A stretch of 64,000 nt of DNA from Pseudomonas sp. RIT-562 (GCF_026241895.1 NZ_JAPJIV010000006.1:1-64000); one strand, 5' to 3'. Numbered from the stretch's first letter, positions 38,767 through 48,231 are shown. The notes: generated by a model not told the origin, from the sequence alone. A program made the numbers and translations.

Positions 38767-39672
38767 ATGACAGTGTCCAGTCCTTTACACGTTCAAGCGT
38801 TCAATACCGCCGATGTGGCCGAACAGATCCGTGCCACGCCCGGCTGGGTGCAGCAGTACCAGCAGATGTCACCGGGGCATTTCGCCGGGCGCGTGCGCTA
38901 CCTGGACCTGCAGGGCGTGGAGATTTACGAGGAGCAGATGAACACCCGGGTCGAGCAAAATTTCAGCGCGCCCGAGGGGTCGCTGGCGTTCTGTTTCGAT
39001 CGCAGTGACAACGCGTTGTATGTGCTCAATGGCGAGAGTCGCAACATCTGGATCACCCCGGAGAACTACCAGGAGATCGCCGTGGTGTTCGGCCCCGACT
39101 TCGTGCGCCGGCACGGCCTGAACGTGGCCAGGCTCGAGGGGCTGTTTCTCGCGCCGTTGAATTCAGGGCAGAACGCCTTGTTCAGTCGCTGGCTCAGCAG
39201 CACCTTGACCCAGCTGGCCCAGACCCTTGATCCGCCGAGCAAGGAAGCGCTGACCCAGCAGTTGCTGGAGGACTGCCTGTACCTGCTCGACAATGCCAGT
39301 GTGTGCCTCGACCACGGCGGCCTGCAGCGCCGCACCGAGGAGCGGGCGGTGATGAAGCGTATTGGCGAGTGGGCTGCGGATTCGCCGGAGGAAACCCTCA
39401 ACCTGCTGGAACTTGCCCAGGTCGCCGGGGTGTCGTTGCGCCAGGTGCAGCACGCGTTCAAGGCCTACACCGGCATGACCCCGACCCACTGGCTGCGCTT
39501 GCGCCGCCTGAACAGCGCGCACCGCGAGCTGCTTAAGTGCACGCCTATGCAAACCACGGTTGCTGAAGTCGCGATGAAGTGGTCGTTCTGGCACCTGGGA
39601 CGGTTTTCCAGCAGCTATCGGGCGCTGTTCAGGGAGCTGCCGAGCGAGACGCTAAAGCGTAGCAGTCGGTAG
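38767..39672 (+). CDS. AraC-family transcriptional regulator
   Basis: The protein is 301 aa. An N-terminal sensor-like domain precedes a C-terminal double helix-turn-helix (about 195-300): NLLELAQVAGVSLRQVQHAF is the first helix-turn-helix, and TVAEVAMKWSFWHLGRFSSSYRALF is the AraC signature region. Overall it resembles EutR/FeaR-like regulators. It is divergent from the glutamylpolyamine synthetase gene across 162 bp, so that gene and the downstream polyamine genes are the most likely targets. This is positional inference. Confidence 0.87.
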   Translation: MTVSSPLHVQAFNTADVAEQIRATPGWVQQYQQMSPGHFAGRVRYLDLQGVEIYEEQMNTRVEQNFSAPEGSLAFCFDRSDNALYVLNGESRNIWITPENYQEIAVVFGPDFVRRHGLNVARLEGLFLAPLNSGQNALFSRWLSSTLTQLAQTLDPPSKEALTQQLLEDCLYLLDNASVCLDHGGLQRRTEERAVMKRIGEWAADSPEETLNLLELAQVAGVSLRQVQHAFKAYTGMTPTHWLRLRRLNSAHRELLKCTPMQTTVAEVAMKWSFWHLGRFSSSYRALFRELPSETLKRSSR

Positions 39673-39680
39673 CAGCTGGA

Positions 39681-39780
39681 GAACTGTGGGAGCAAAGCTT
39701 GCTCGCGATTGGGGGCCTGCATTCAATATTGATGGTGTCTGACTCATCGTAATCGCGAGCAAGCTTTGCTCCCACAGTTC
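39681..39780. repeat. Perfect 30-bp inverted repeat (REP pair)
   Basis: The 30 bases at 39681-39710 (beginning GAACTGTGGGAGCAAAGCTT) are exactly complementary to 39751-39780, with 40 bases between. It lies between convergent AraC and channel genes and should form a strong hairpin ending both messages. Confidence 0.9.
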
Positions 39781-39802
39781 GCCTGCTGCTACAACGGATG
39801 CC

Positions 39803-42190
39803 TCACACCGTCGGGGCCGGGGTGGCCAGTGCGATTCCCGCCGCACCTAAGCGCTTCAAGATCTCGAACAACAGATCACTCTTGGTCGCAGCAACGATCC
39901 TCGGGCTGCTGACGTAGCCTGTGACTGTCAGCGTGATTCCCTCGGGGCTGAGTTTGCTGAAACGCACCATCGGCGGTGGCTTGTCGAGAATGGTTTCGTG
40001 CTCGCAGTAGGTGTCATACAGCAGGTTGCGCACCTGCTCGGGGTCGATGTCCAGCGGGAAGGTCAGCTCCAGGCTGGCCACGCCTTGCGCGCTGCCGCCC
40101 AGGGTCACGTTGCGCAAGTTCTGCGAGATCAGCTGCGAGTTGGGGACGATGACGATCGAACGGTCGCTCAGCTGAATTTCCGTGGCCCGCACGTTGATCC
40201 GGCGAATGTCGCCTTCCACTCCGCTGATACTGATCAGGTCGCCCACCTTCACCGGGCGCTCGGTCAGCAGGATCAGGCCGGACACGAAGTTCTTCACGAT
40301 CTCCTGCAAGCCAAAGCCAATGCCGACCGACAGGGCACTGACGATCCACGCCAGGTTGGTCCACTTGATTCCCAAGGATGACAGCGTCAGCAGAATCACC
40401 AACGCATAGCCGATGTTGGCAAACAAGGTGCTGAGGGACGCGCACATGCCCGGGTCCATATTGGTCTTGGGCAGGAACTCGTTATCCAGCCAGCGGCGCA
40501 ACGAGCGAATCAGGTAGATGCCGATCAGCAGCGCCAGCACCGCATTGAGCAGATGCGCCGGCACCACGTTGAGCTTGCGCAAGCCATCGCCGCCAAGAAT
40601 CGCGACCACCTGGGTGAACAATTGCCCCAGCGTGACCCCGACGCCGCCGACGAACATCGAAATCACCGCCAGCAACAGCAACGCCGCGCGACTGGCGCCG
40701 GACAGCACGATGGAAACTTGCTCCAGGCGCGTATCACCAATGCCGAGCAGTTGTTTAAGCGCCTTGCCGCTGGGGCTCTTGGCGGAAAACAGGTATTCAC
40801 AGCTGTCCTTGACCAGCTGGGTGAGCAGGTAAAAACCGGACAGGACCAGGAATCCCCAGACCAGCTCATAGGTGATGAAGCGGGCCAGGGAGACGTAGCC
40901 GATCAACAGGGCGAACAGCGAGATCACCATGGCCACGGTGGCAGCGGAATAGATCAGCCCCGCCAGCGTGGTACTGGCCTCCGGTGAGTCGCCGGTCACC
41001 GCCACGGCCCTGCGGGCAATACTGGCTCGGCGAAACAGCATGGCGAACAGCAGTGTGACGATCAGGGCAATGACCCCGCGCCCCAGCAATATGGCCGAAG
41101 AGCTCATGCCGCTGACATTGGTGATTTGGGCCAGGCCGACCAGTACCAAAAGGGTACAGGCCAGCATCCTCGGAAACGGTTCGAGGGCATGGGCCACGGG
41201 ATCGGCAATGCTCGGCAGCCGCCACGACGGATGCGCAGTCGACAACAGCGCTCGACTCAACCCGGTAATCATCACGCACAGATAAATCAGCTTCTCAAAC
41301 TCGTCGGCGAAGTTCTGCAGCATGGGCGTTAGCGGGAGCTGGCGAGTGAGTGCATAGAACAGCAACTGCATCGCCAGCGCGGTGGTCAGCACCGTGGCGA
41401 TCACTGATGCCAGGGCTAGGGAACTGCGCCGCAGCCGCCCCTCAGGCATGCGATGAATGCACAGCCAGGTCAATCCGCGATCGGCCACCCTGCGCCCCCA
41501 GGTCCAGATGGCCAAAGCCAGCACGATCACCAGCAGGTTGACCAGGCGGTTTCCCGGTTGCCAGGCGGCTGCAAGGGTGCCTTGCGTCTGATCGACAAAT
41601 TCACTCAAACGCTGGCGATCATCCTTGCGCGGGTTAAGCAACGGCGACCAGAACTCAGGCCCCAGGATGCTGCCGCTGCGCAGGGTGACTTCGCTTTCGA
41701 GCAGACTGCGACGAATGCCGGCGATCTGCGTAATGAGCCCGGCAGCACTGCTTCTGAGCGCAGCCAAGGTGTTGAGGCTGGCATCGATCCGGCGCTTTTG
41801 CTCGGACAGATAGGCCCTTTGAGTGGCGATTTCGGACGTGTCGGCGACCACTTCCCCCGCAGACACCGGCCCCAGCACATCCAGTTGCGCCTGCAGTTGC
41901 TTCTGCTCGGGGAGCAGAGACGACTGCAAGTTGTCGACGTCGTTGATATACAGCTGCACGGAGTCCTGCAGGCCGACCATCAGGCTCAGGTTATTGGCCT
42001 GGGAGACCTGCTGCTTGATACGATCCAGGCGAATCTGCAACTCCTGCAGGTCACTCTGGGACACCGCAAACGACGAAGTACCGCTGTCAGCAGTGACCAA
42101 GGTCGCCTGTTCAACAGCCCAGAGCCGCCCGGTGCTGGCTTGCAACAGCATCAACAGGCTAAAAAGAATCCACTTCAATGCGTTACTCAT
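39803..42190 (-). CDS. Mechanosensitive channel of the MscK/MscS superfamily (DUF3772)
   Basis: This 795-aa protein starts with a signal peptide. A periplasmic coiled-coil-rich domain (about 35-190) and about ten membrane segments follow, ending in the MscS pore and beta domain. SVGIGFGLQEIVKNFVSG (pore-lining TM3) and RPVKVGDLISISGVEGDI mark the MscS core. It opens under osmotic downshock to release solutes. ATG 42190 fits the signal peptide; a farther upstream ATG overlaps the previous gene. It is co-directional with the LprI-MliC gene, 47 bases downstream of it. Confidence 0.9.
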   Translation of the reverse strand: MSNALKWILFSLLMLLQASTGRLWAVEQATLVTADSGTSSFAVSQSDLQELQIRLDRIKQQVSQANNLSLMVGLQDSVQLYINDVDNLQSSLLPEQKQLQAQLDVLGPVSAGEVVADTSEIATQRAYLSEQKRRIDASLNTLAALRSSAAGLITQIAGIRRSLLESEVTLRSGSILGPEFWSPLLNPRKDDRQRLSEFVDQTQGTLAAAWQPGNRLVNLLVIVLALAIWTWGRRVADRGLTWLCIHRMPEGRLRRSSLALASVIATVLTTALAMQLLFYALTRQLPLTPMLQNFADEFEKLIYLCVMITGLSRALLSTAHPSWRLPSIADPVAHALEPFPRMLACTLLVLVGLAQITNVSGMSSSAILLGRGVIALIVTLLFAMLFRRASIARRAVAVTGDSPEASTTLAGLIYSAATVAMVISLFALLIGYVSLARFITYELVWGFLVLSGFYLLTQLVKDSCEYLFSAKSPSGKALKQLLGIGDTRLEQVSIVLSGASRAALLLLAVISMFVGGVGVTLGQLFTQVVAILGGDGLRKLNVVPAHLLNAVLALLIGIYLIRSLRRWLDNEFLPKTNMDPGMCASLSTLFANIGYALVILLTLSSLGIKWTNLAWIVSALSVGIGFGLQEIVKNFVSGLILLTERPVKVGDLISISGVEGDIRRINVRATEIQLSDRSIVIVPNSQLISQNLRNVTLGGSAQGVASLELTFPLDIDPEQVRNLLYDTYCEHETILDKPPPMVRFSKLSPEGITLTVTGYVSSPRIVAATKSDLLFEILKRLGAAGIALATPAPTV

Positions 42191-42237
42191 AGACGCGTCC
42201 CGCCCCCTCGCTGTCCATAGCCTGCGTCCCCCGGCGA

Positions 42238-42891
42238 TCAACCGGTGGGCTCCATTTGACAGCGCATGGTCGCCGAGCCCGGCTTCTGGAACAACACCTC
42301 GTCACCACTTTGCGAAAAACTGTAGTAGCCGCTGTTGTCCTTACCGCTGTAACGCAGCCCCGCACCCGCCGGTTCCTGGTTAAGCGTGATGGCAGAGTTG
42401 GCCCAGCTCAGATAAACCACGCCGGGGTCAGCGTTGAAGTAGGTCGCGGCGATCAGCGCGTTCAGTCCCGCGCAGCGAATCGCCACAGGTCCTTCGGTCA
42501 GGCGGTCCGGGTCCTTGGTCCTGACGATGGCCGAGCCCTGGCGCAACTGATGGGCGCGCTCGGCATAACGAGCCACTGTGCAGGCCTTGGGATCGGCCTC
42601 GGTGAAACACTGGTTGCGCTTCAGCGTCCAGATCTGCTGTTCGGAGTCGACTTTCTCCGGGCGCGGAACCGAGCGCTCATCGGTCAGCGCCAGCCGATAC
42701 AGGCGATTGAGTTCCCGGTCCATGCCCGCCAGTTGCGCATCGCGACAGATGAGTTTCTCCACCGGCGCAGTAGCGCCGGCGCAATCGAAGCTGGTTTTAA
42801 ACAGCGGGGCAGGGGTTGCAGCCTTGGCGCACAGGCTTATCGCCGCGCTGGCAACGAACAGACAGGTGCAGATACCCGTGAGCGTTTTCAT
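42238..42891 (-). CDS. LprI-like/MliC-like putative lysozyme-inhibitor protein
   Basis: The 217-aa secreted protein has a signal peptide (about 1-24). The middle has the LprI (DUF1311) pattern: FDCAGATAPVEKLICRD, a helix with LNRLYRLAL, and RNQCFTEADPKACTVARYAER. The C-terminal 70 residues resemble the MliC domain of C-type lysozyme inhibitors (FNADPGVVYLSWANSAITL, ending in MRCQ). Both domains are associated with lysozyme inhibition, so it may protect periplasmic peptidoglycan. The function is inferred from domains only. Confidence 0.82.
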   Translation of the reverse strand: MKTLTGICTCLFVASAAISLCAKAATPAPLFKTSFDCAGATAPVEKLICRDAQLAGMDRELNRLYRLALTDERSVPRPEKVDSEQQIWTLKRNQCFTEADPKACTVARYAERAHQLRQGSAIVRTKDPDRLTEGPVAIRCAGLNALIAATYFNADPGVVYLSWANSAITLNQEPAGAGLRYSGKDNSGYYSFSQSGDEVLFQKPGSATMRCQMEPTG

Positions 42892-42903
42892 GATCGATCC
42901 AGG

Positions 42904-43167
42904 TTAATTGGAGATCGGCACCACCACGGACAGCCAGGCGTTCCAGCCTTCCGGACGATTCTTCGCATCAAACTCGTAATAGCCCTTGAGGTTGGTGTAC
43001 CCGAGGTCCTTGCCCACCTTGAAAAAGTGCCCGACCTGCGGTCCGACCGCGCTGACCCGCGACTTTTAATCGCCGAGTACCGCGCCGCTGCCGCTGTCGC
43101 CCGTAATTTGATGGTAGACGTAACCGACCAGGCCCAGGTGCGTCTGCTTGGCATTTACTACTTTTTG
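42904..43167 (-). pseudogene. Remnant of an outer-membrane SphA/phenol-MetA-type transporter
   Basis: Reading the minus strand from about 43167 gives AKQTHLGLVGYVYHQITGDS, then SGSGAVLGD, then a TAA stop at 43067-43069. KSRVSAVGPQVGHFFKVGK follows in the same frame, and the frame ends GYYEFDAKNRPEGWN...VVVPISN before TAA at 42904. This is the conserved C-terminal beta-barrel of the transporter family also called phenol MetA-degradation protein. The internal TAA replaces a codon that is normally aromatic. The N-terminal two thirds are missing: upstream there is only unrelated sequence and a REP element. Confidence 0.75.
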
Positions 43168-43300
43168 TCATCGGGACTACTCGTTCCTTGGTCGGAAATG
43201 CGCTCGCACAGACTTTTATAGTAGACACACACTGCGAACGCCGCTGGGCAGGTGCTGTACGGCGTTTTTGCCTCGCCGGGGCAACGCAGATATGGCCCCT

Positions 43301-43391
43301 GTGGGAGCAAGGCTTGCCCGCGATCGCGGTGTGTCAGGTAACGAACTCACCCGCAGGAAGACCGCTATCGCGAGCAAGCTTTGCTCCCACA
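43301..43391. repeat. REP-type inverted repeat
   Basis: GTGGGAGCAAGGCTTGCCCG and CGAGCAAGCTTTGCTCCCAC are opposed, with imperfect inner arms. A short CCACAY-rich stretch follows (43386-43430). It lies downstream of the LysR gene. Confidence 0.85.
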
Positions 43392-43431
43392 CCCAAACCA
43401 ACACCCACATCCACATCTACCAAACCACCCG

Positions 43432-44283
43432 CTACAAATTCGCCTGCAGCCACTGCACAAAATTGCGCGCCAACGGACTGTTCTCACTGTCCCGATGCGT
43501 CAGCAGCGCCCAGTTCGGCCCGCGAATCGTGTCCTCCACCAAAGGCTGCAACAGCCCGCCATCGCGCGCAGTCTGGCTCAGCAGCTGACTGACCAACGCG
43601 ATCCCGAGCCCGGCACAGGCCGCGTCCAGCAACAAACCGGGATCGGAAAAATTCAGGCCCTGATCACGCTGCCCCACGTCAATCCCGGACTCCACGGCCC
43701 AATGACTCCAGTCCATTTCCCGCTCGCCATGCAGGGTAGTGCGCTGCTCGGGCGGCACCGCCAGCACGTCCGGATGGCACGCCGGGTACAGGCGATCGGC
43801 ATGCAGCACCTTGAAGCTGCACTCGGCCTGAGAGCTGATGTCATCGCGCACTGCGAGGTCGATGGTCTGGGTGGTCATGTCCGGCACTTCATCGGTGCTG
43901 AAAATCCACAGGTCTACTTCAGGATGCCGACGCCGAAAATCCTCCAGGCGCGGCAACAGCCAGTGCCGGGCAAAGGTCGGCGTGGTGTTGAGCACCAGTT
44001 GATTGGGTTTCTGATATTGCCCCAGGCGACGAATGCCCACCGCCAGTTGCTGCAGTAATGCCTGGGTAGTGCTGAGCAGATCATGGCCGGCATCCGTCAG
44101 GCTGACGCTGCGCCCACTGCGGAAAAACAGCGGCTGTTCCAGATAGGCCTCCAGTGTGCGGATCTGCTGACTGATGGCTGACTGGGTCAAGTGCAGCTCA
44201 TCGGCCGCCTTGTGAAAACTGCCCAGGCGAGCGGCCGCTTCAAACCCGCGAAGCGTGCCGAGAGGGGGCCAGTGCTTAAGCAT
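43432..44283 (-). CDS. LysR-family regulator of the GcvA type, next to agmatine genes
   Basis: This 283-aa LysR-type regulator has an N-terminal winged helix (about 5-65, FHKAADELHLTQSAISQQIRTLE) and a type-2 periplasmic-binding effector domain. The PPLGTLRGFEAAARLGSF start is typical of the GcvA subgroup. It is divergent from aguA across 134 bp. By the usual LysR arrangement it probably controls aguA-aguB-binding protein in response to agmatine or a product. Confidence 0.9.
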   Translation of the reverse strand: MLKHWPPLGTLRGFEAAARLGSFHKAADELHLTQSAISQQIRTLEAYLEQPLFFRSGRSVSLTDAGHDLLSTTQALLQQLAVGIRRLGQYQKPNQLVLNTTPTFARHWLLPRLEDFRRRHPEVDLWIFSTDEVPDMTTQTIDLAVRDDISSQAECSFKVLHADRLYPACHPDVLAVPPEQRTTLHGEREMDWSHWAVESGIDVGQRDQGLNFSDPGLLLDAACAGLGIALVSQLLSQTARDGGLLQPLVEDTIRGPNWALLTHRDSENSPLARNFVQWLQANL

Positions 44284-44417
44284 ATTGATAAGTTCCTCTA
44301 ATCACTTGTCCACAAAATCCATCGTTTGTTAGCCCGTAATCACGGCCGTAGCATGCATGCCAGCACCACGATTGCAGTTTTCATTGAACACAATGACTTA
44401 ACCAAGGGGTTTATAGC

Positions 44418-45470
44418 ATGCAGCACGAAGATCGTCAGAACAGTGGTTGGCAGATGCCGGCGGAGTGGGTCAAACACGCGGCGACCTGGATGGTCTGGCC
44501 GCACAATCAGGCGCTGTGGGAGTCGAACTGGGGCGTGACCTTGCCGCAGGTGCAAATCGATTTCGCCGGGGTCGCGAACGCCATTGCGCGTTTCGAACCG
44601 GTGAAGATGGTGGTCGATCCATCTGCCGTCGCCAGTGCCAAGGCACTCTGCGGGCCCAACATCGAACTGATCGAATTGGCGGTCAACGACAGCTGGTGCC
44701 GCGACTCCGGCCCAAGCTTCGTCTGCCATCCGCAACAGGGCCTGGCCGGTGTCAGCTGGCGGTTCAACGCCTGGGGAGGCAAGTCTGCCCACGACCTCGA
44801 CGAAACCCTGGCACGCCGGGCACTTGAGGGTTTGGGCGTACCGTGCTTCGGCACGACGCTGAGCAATGAAGGCGGGGCAATCCATGTAGACGGCGAGGGC
44901 ACGCTGATCACCACCGAGTCGGTACTGCTTAACCCCAACCGCAACCCCGGGGTGACCAAAGCCGAGATCGAAGAGATCTTCACACGCCTGCTGGGGGTCA
45001 AGAAAACCATCTGGCTCCCCGGCGACCCGGACTACGTCACCGGTGACGTGACCGATGGCCACGTCGACGGCGTGTGCGCCTTCGCCCGTCCTGGTGTGCT
45101 GTTGGTAGATGCCACCCACGACAGCAGCTCGCAGTACGCCGAAGTCGCCCGGGAAAACCGTCGCGCCCTGGAACTGGCCACCGATGCCCACGGGCGCAGT
45201 TTCGAACTGATCGAGCTGTACGAAGCCAGTGATGTCGTGGACGCCGACGCTGAAGTGTTCTGCGCCTCGTACACCAACTTCTGCATCGCCAACAACGCGA
45301 TCATCATGCCGGCCTATGGCATCGATGCCGACCACGTTGCGGCCGAAGTATTGGCCCAGGCCTTCCCAGGTCGCGAGGTGGTGCCGGTGCGCATCAACGC
45401 CCTGGCCCATGGCGGTGGCGGGGTGCATTGCATCACCCAGCAACAGCCCGCCTGGCCAGTGCAGGGGTGA
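44418..45470 (+). CDS. aguA: Agmatine deiminase
   Basis: This 350-aa member of the guanidino-group-modifying superfamily hydrolyses agmatine to N-carbamoylputrescine and ammonia. The catalytic Cys338 is in GGGGVHCITQQ. Other active-site elements are WCRDSGP, TDGHVDG and GGAIHVDGEG. ATG 44418 begins MQHEDRQNSGW. Its stop is 4 bases before aguB. It is the entry enzyme for conversion of arginine-derived agmatine to putrescine. Confidence 0.93.
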   Translation: MQHEDRQNSGWQMPAEWVKHAATWMVWPHNQALWESNWGVTLPQVQIDFAGVANAIARFEPVKMVVDPSAVASAKALCGPNIELIELAVNDSWCRDSGPSFVCHPQQGLAGVSWRFNAWGGKSAHDLDETLARRALEGLGVPCFGTTLSNEGGAIHVDGEGTLITTESVLLNPNRNPGVTKAEIEEIFTRLLGVKKTIWLPGDPDYVTGDVTDGHVDGVCAFARPGVLLVDATHDSSSQYAEVARENRRALELATDAHGRSFELIELYEASDVVDADAEVFCASYTNFCIANNAIIMPAYGIDADHVAAEVLAQAFPGREVVPVRINALAHGGGGVHCITQQQPAWPVQG

Positions 45471-45474
45471 TGCC

Positions 45475-46383
45475 ATGAGTCTGTTAACCATCGCGACCAC
45501 GCAGATGCCGTGCACCTGGGATTTGTCGAGCAACCTGGATCAAGCCGAACAGCTGGTACGGCAGGCGGCCGGGCAGGGCGCCCAGGTCATTCTTCTGCAG
45601 GAGCTGTTTGCCACTCCGTATTTCTGCATCGAGCAAAGCCATCAACACTTGGCGCTGGCGGAAGAATTCCAGGCCAGCAAGGTCCTAAAACGCTTCGCCG
45701 CCCTCGCCAAAGAGCTGGGGGTGGTGCTGCCGCTGAGCTGGTTCGAGCAGGCCGGCAACGCCTATTTTAATTCCCTGGCCGTGGCCGATGCCGATGGGCG
45801 TCTGCTGGGGGTGTACCGCAAGACGCATATCCCCAATGCCATCGGTTACCAGGAGAAGGAGTACTTCAGTCCCGGCGATACCGGCTTCCAGGTCTGGGAC
45901 ACGGCGTTCGGGCGCATCGGAGTCGGTATCTGCTGGGACCAGTGGTTCCCCGAGACCGCCCGCTGCCTGGCCCTGATGGGCGCCGAGGTCCTGCTGTTTC
46001 CGACCGCTATCGGCTCCGAGCCCGGTTGCGCAACCCTGGACTCTCGCGACCATTGGCAGATGACCATGCGCGGCCACGCGGCCGCCAACCTGCTGCCGGT
46101 GGTCGCCGCCAACCGCGTCGGTCGGGAAGTGGCGACCACCGATGCCGCCCTGCAAATGAATTTCTACGGCTCGTCTTTCATCTGCGATCACAAGGGCAAG
46201 CTACTGGCCGAAGCCGACCGCGACAGCACCGGCGTGCTGGTGCAACGGCTCGACCTGGATGCAATGCGCGAGGAGCGCCTGAGCTGGGGCATCTACCGCG
46301 ACCGACGCCCGGACATGTACGGGGCGCTGCTGAGCCAGGACGGTCGTCAACTTCATGCACGCTGGAACACTCGAGGAGTCTGA
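45475..46383 (+). CDS. aguB: N-carbamoylputrescine amidase
   Basis: This 302-aa nitrilase-superfamily enzyme has the triad Glu43 (LLQELF), Lys116 (YRKTHIP) and Cys153 (GICWDQWFPE). It releases putrescine, CO2 and ammonia from N-carbamoylputrescine. ATG 45475 is taken because it directly follows the aguA stop; a longer frame upstream is a shadow of aguA. It is followed after one base by the binding-protein gene. Confidence 0.93.
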   Translation: MSLLTIATTQMPCTWDLSSNLDQAEQLVRQAAGQGAQVILLQELFATPYFCIEQSHQHLALAEEFQASKVLKRFAALAKELGVVLPLSWFEQAGNAYFNSLAVADADGRLLGVYRKTHIPNAIGYQEKEYFSPGDTGFQVWDTAFGRIGVGICWDQWFPETARCLALMGAEVLLFPTAIGSEPGCATLDSRDHWQMTMRGHAAANLLPVVAANRVGREVATTDAALQMNFYGSSFICDHKGKLLAEADRDSTGVLVQRLDLDAMREERLSWGIYRDRRPDMYGALLSQDGRQLHARWNTRGV

Positions 46384-46384
46384 C

Positions 46385-47482
46385 ATGCGCATTCCCCACA
46401 CACTGCTGCTGGGCGCCTTGGGCCTGGCCGTTGCGTCAGCGTCGCTGCAGGCCGAAGAGAAAACTCTGCGGCTGTATAACTGGTCCGATTATTTTGCCGA
46501 AGACACCCTGGCCCGCTTCACCGCTGAAACCGGGATCCAGGTGATCTATGACGTCATGGACAGCAGCGAAACCCTGGAAGCCAAGATGCTCGCCGGCGGC
46601 AGCGGCTACGACCTGATCTTCCCCGGCGACACCGTCGCCGAACGCCTGATGCGCGCCGGCAGCCTGACGCCATTGGATCGCTCGAAAATCAGCGCAATGG
46701 ACGACATCGAACCCGGTCTGCAAAAGCTGCGCTCGCAGTATGAAACGTCGAGCCAGGCCACCGTTCCCTACACCTGGGGCACCATCGGCCTGACCTATAA
46801 CGCAGACCAGATCAAGCAACGCGCGGCGGATGCCCCGGTCAACAGCCTGGACTTGCTGTTCAAACCGGAACTGGCGGCAAAATTTGCCGACTGTGGCATC
46901 TCGATGATCGACTCTCCGGACGAAGTCCTGGCCGTGGTCGTCAATTACCTGGGCCGCAACCCACGCAGCGGCAAACCCGAAGACCTGGCCGCCGCGACCG
47001 AATTGCTGATGAAACTGCGACCGTACATTCGCAAGTTCCAGTCGCAACCCGTCACCGACCTGGTCAATGGCAACCTGTGCTTGTCCTTGGGCTACAGCGG
47101 CGACATGACCCAGGCCCAGCGCACCTCCGACGGCGCCGGCAAGAGCACGCGCTTCGAATATCGCGTCCCCCGCGAAGGCACCACGGTGTGGATGGACACC
47201 ATGGCCATTCCGGTCGACGCCAAACACCCGGAGTACGCCTATGCGTTCATCAACTTCGTCATGCGCCCGGATAACATGGCCGCCATCAGCAACTTCACCG
47301 GCTACCCGACCTCCAGCGCCAAGGCCCGGCCGAGCGTCGATGCGACGATGCGCAACAACCCCGACATCTACCTTGATGAGGCCACCTACGCACGGCTGAT
47401 TCCAGGCAAGGACATTTCCCAGACCGACATGCGCGCACGGATGCGCACCTGGACCAAATTCAAGACGGCCACCGCGAAATGA
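46385..47482 (+). CDS. Periplasmic polyamine/agmatine-binding protein
   Basis: The 365-aa precursor has a signal peptide (MRIPHTLLLGALGLAVASAS) and the PotF fold, with LRLYNWSDYFAEDT and SMIDSPDEVLAV. It is part of the agu operon, so its ligand may be agmatine or putrescine. ATG 46385 overlaps nothing and is one base after the aguB stop. The permease and ATPase are not encoded nearby. It is a paralogue of the protein at 36011-37099. Confidence 0.9.
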   Translation: MRIPHTLLLGALGLAVASASLQAEEKTLRLYNWSDYFAEDTLARFTAETGIQVIYDVMDSSETLEAKMLAGGSGYDLIFPGDTVAERLMRAGSLTPLDRSKISAMDDIEPGLQKLRSQYETSSQATVPYTWGTIGLTYNADQIKQRAADAPVNSLDLLFKPELAAKFADCGISMIDSPDEVLAVVVNYLGRNPRSGKPEDLAAATELLMKLRPYIRKFQSQPVTDLVNGNLCLSLGYSGDMTQAQRTSDGAGKSTRFEYRVPREGTTVWMDTMAIPVDAKHPEYAYAFINFVMRPDNMAAISNFTGYPTSSAKARPSVDATMRNNPDIYLDEATYARLIPGKDISQTDMRARMRTWTKFKTATAK

Positions 47483-47527
47483 GCGTGCGGCATTAGACGA
47501 ACCCAAAGGGGAGGGCGCGTGATGGCC

Positions 47528-47555
47528 AGGATCCGATTATTAGTAAACGGATCCT
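47528..47555. terminator. Hairpin between convergent genes
   Basis: AGGATCCG and CGGATCCT form a perfect 8-bp stem with a 12-base A+T-rich loop. It lies between the end of the agu operon and the stop of the response-regulator gene. No T-run follows on either strand, so the terminator call is tentative. Confidence 0.45.
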
Positions 47556-47556
47556 G

Positions 47557-48231
47557 TTATTTCGGCCCTCGCAGCTTGTAGCCGGTGCCATGAACCGTGT
47601 GCAGCAAGGGAATATCAAATGACTTGTCGATGATTTTGCGCAGCAGGTAAATATTGGTCCTCAAGCTATCGGAGTCCGGAGGATCGTTGCCCCAGATGGC
47701 TTGTTCGAACTCACGGCGTTTCACCACGCCAGGGCTCCGGCGCATCAGCAACTCAAGAAACACCATGTTGGTGGGGTTAAGTTTGAGTAACCCGCCGGCA
47801 CGTCTGACTTCAAGAGCATCCAGGTCGTAGGTCAGGTCATGGATCTGCAACACGCGCTTTTTCAAACCGCTGAAACGCCGTGCAACCGCCTCGACCCGTG
47901 CGAGCAGCTCAGAAAGTGCAAAGGGCTTGACGATGTAGTCATCGGCACCGACTTTGAACCCGGATATCCGGTCACTCAGTTCGTCCCGAGCGGTCAGCAT
48001 CAGAATGGGCGTCTGATGTTTGCTATTTTCCCGCAGGGTCTTGCACACGAGAATGCCATCCATGCCTGGCAACATCAGGTCCAGAATAATCGCGTCGAAA
48101 TTACCGGTGACCGCAAGATGCAGGCCGCTCAACCCATCCAGCGCACCAGTCACTTCCCAGCCTTTCAGGGTGAAATACTCGCTAATGTTAGCGAGAATAT
48201 CTTTATGGTCTTCGATAACAAGTAAGCGCAT
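47557..48231 (-). CDS. OmpR/PmrA-type response regulator without adjacent kinase
   Basis: The protein is 224 aa. The receiver domain has an acidic pair in VIEDHKD, the phosphoacceptor Asp51 in ILDLMLPGMDG and the Lys in YIVKPF. A winged-helix effector domain ends HTVHGTGYKLRG. ATG 48231 has AAGGA seven bases upstream. It is the last gene of a minus-strand group with a PAP2 protein and EptA, so it probably controls lipid A modification as PmrA does. The usual sensor kinase gene is absent. Confidence 0.9.
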   Translation of the reverse strand: MRLLVIEDHKDILANISEYFTLKGWEVTGALDGLSGLHLAVTGNFDAIILDLMLPGMDGILVCKTLRENSKHQTPILMLTARDELSDRISGFKVGADDYIVKPFALSELLARVEAVARRFSGLKKRVLQIHDLTYDLDALEVRRAGGLLKLNPTNMVFLELLMRRSPGVVKRREFEQAIWGNDPPDSDSLRTNIYLLRKIIDKSFDIPLLHTVHGTGYKLRGPK

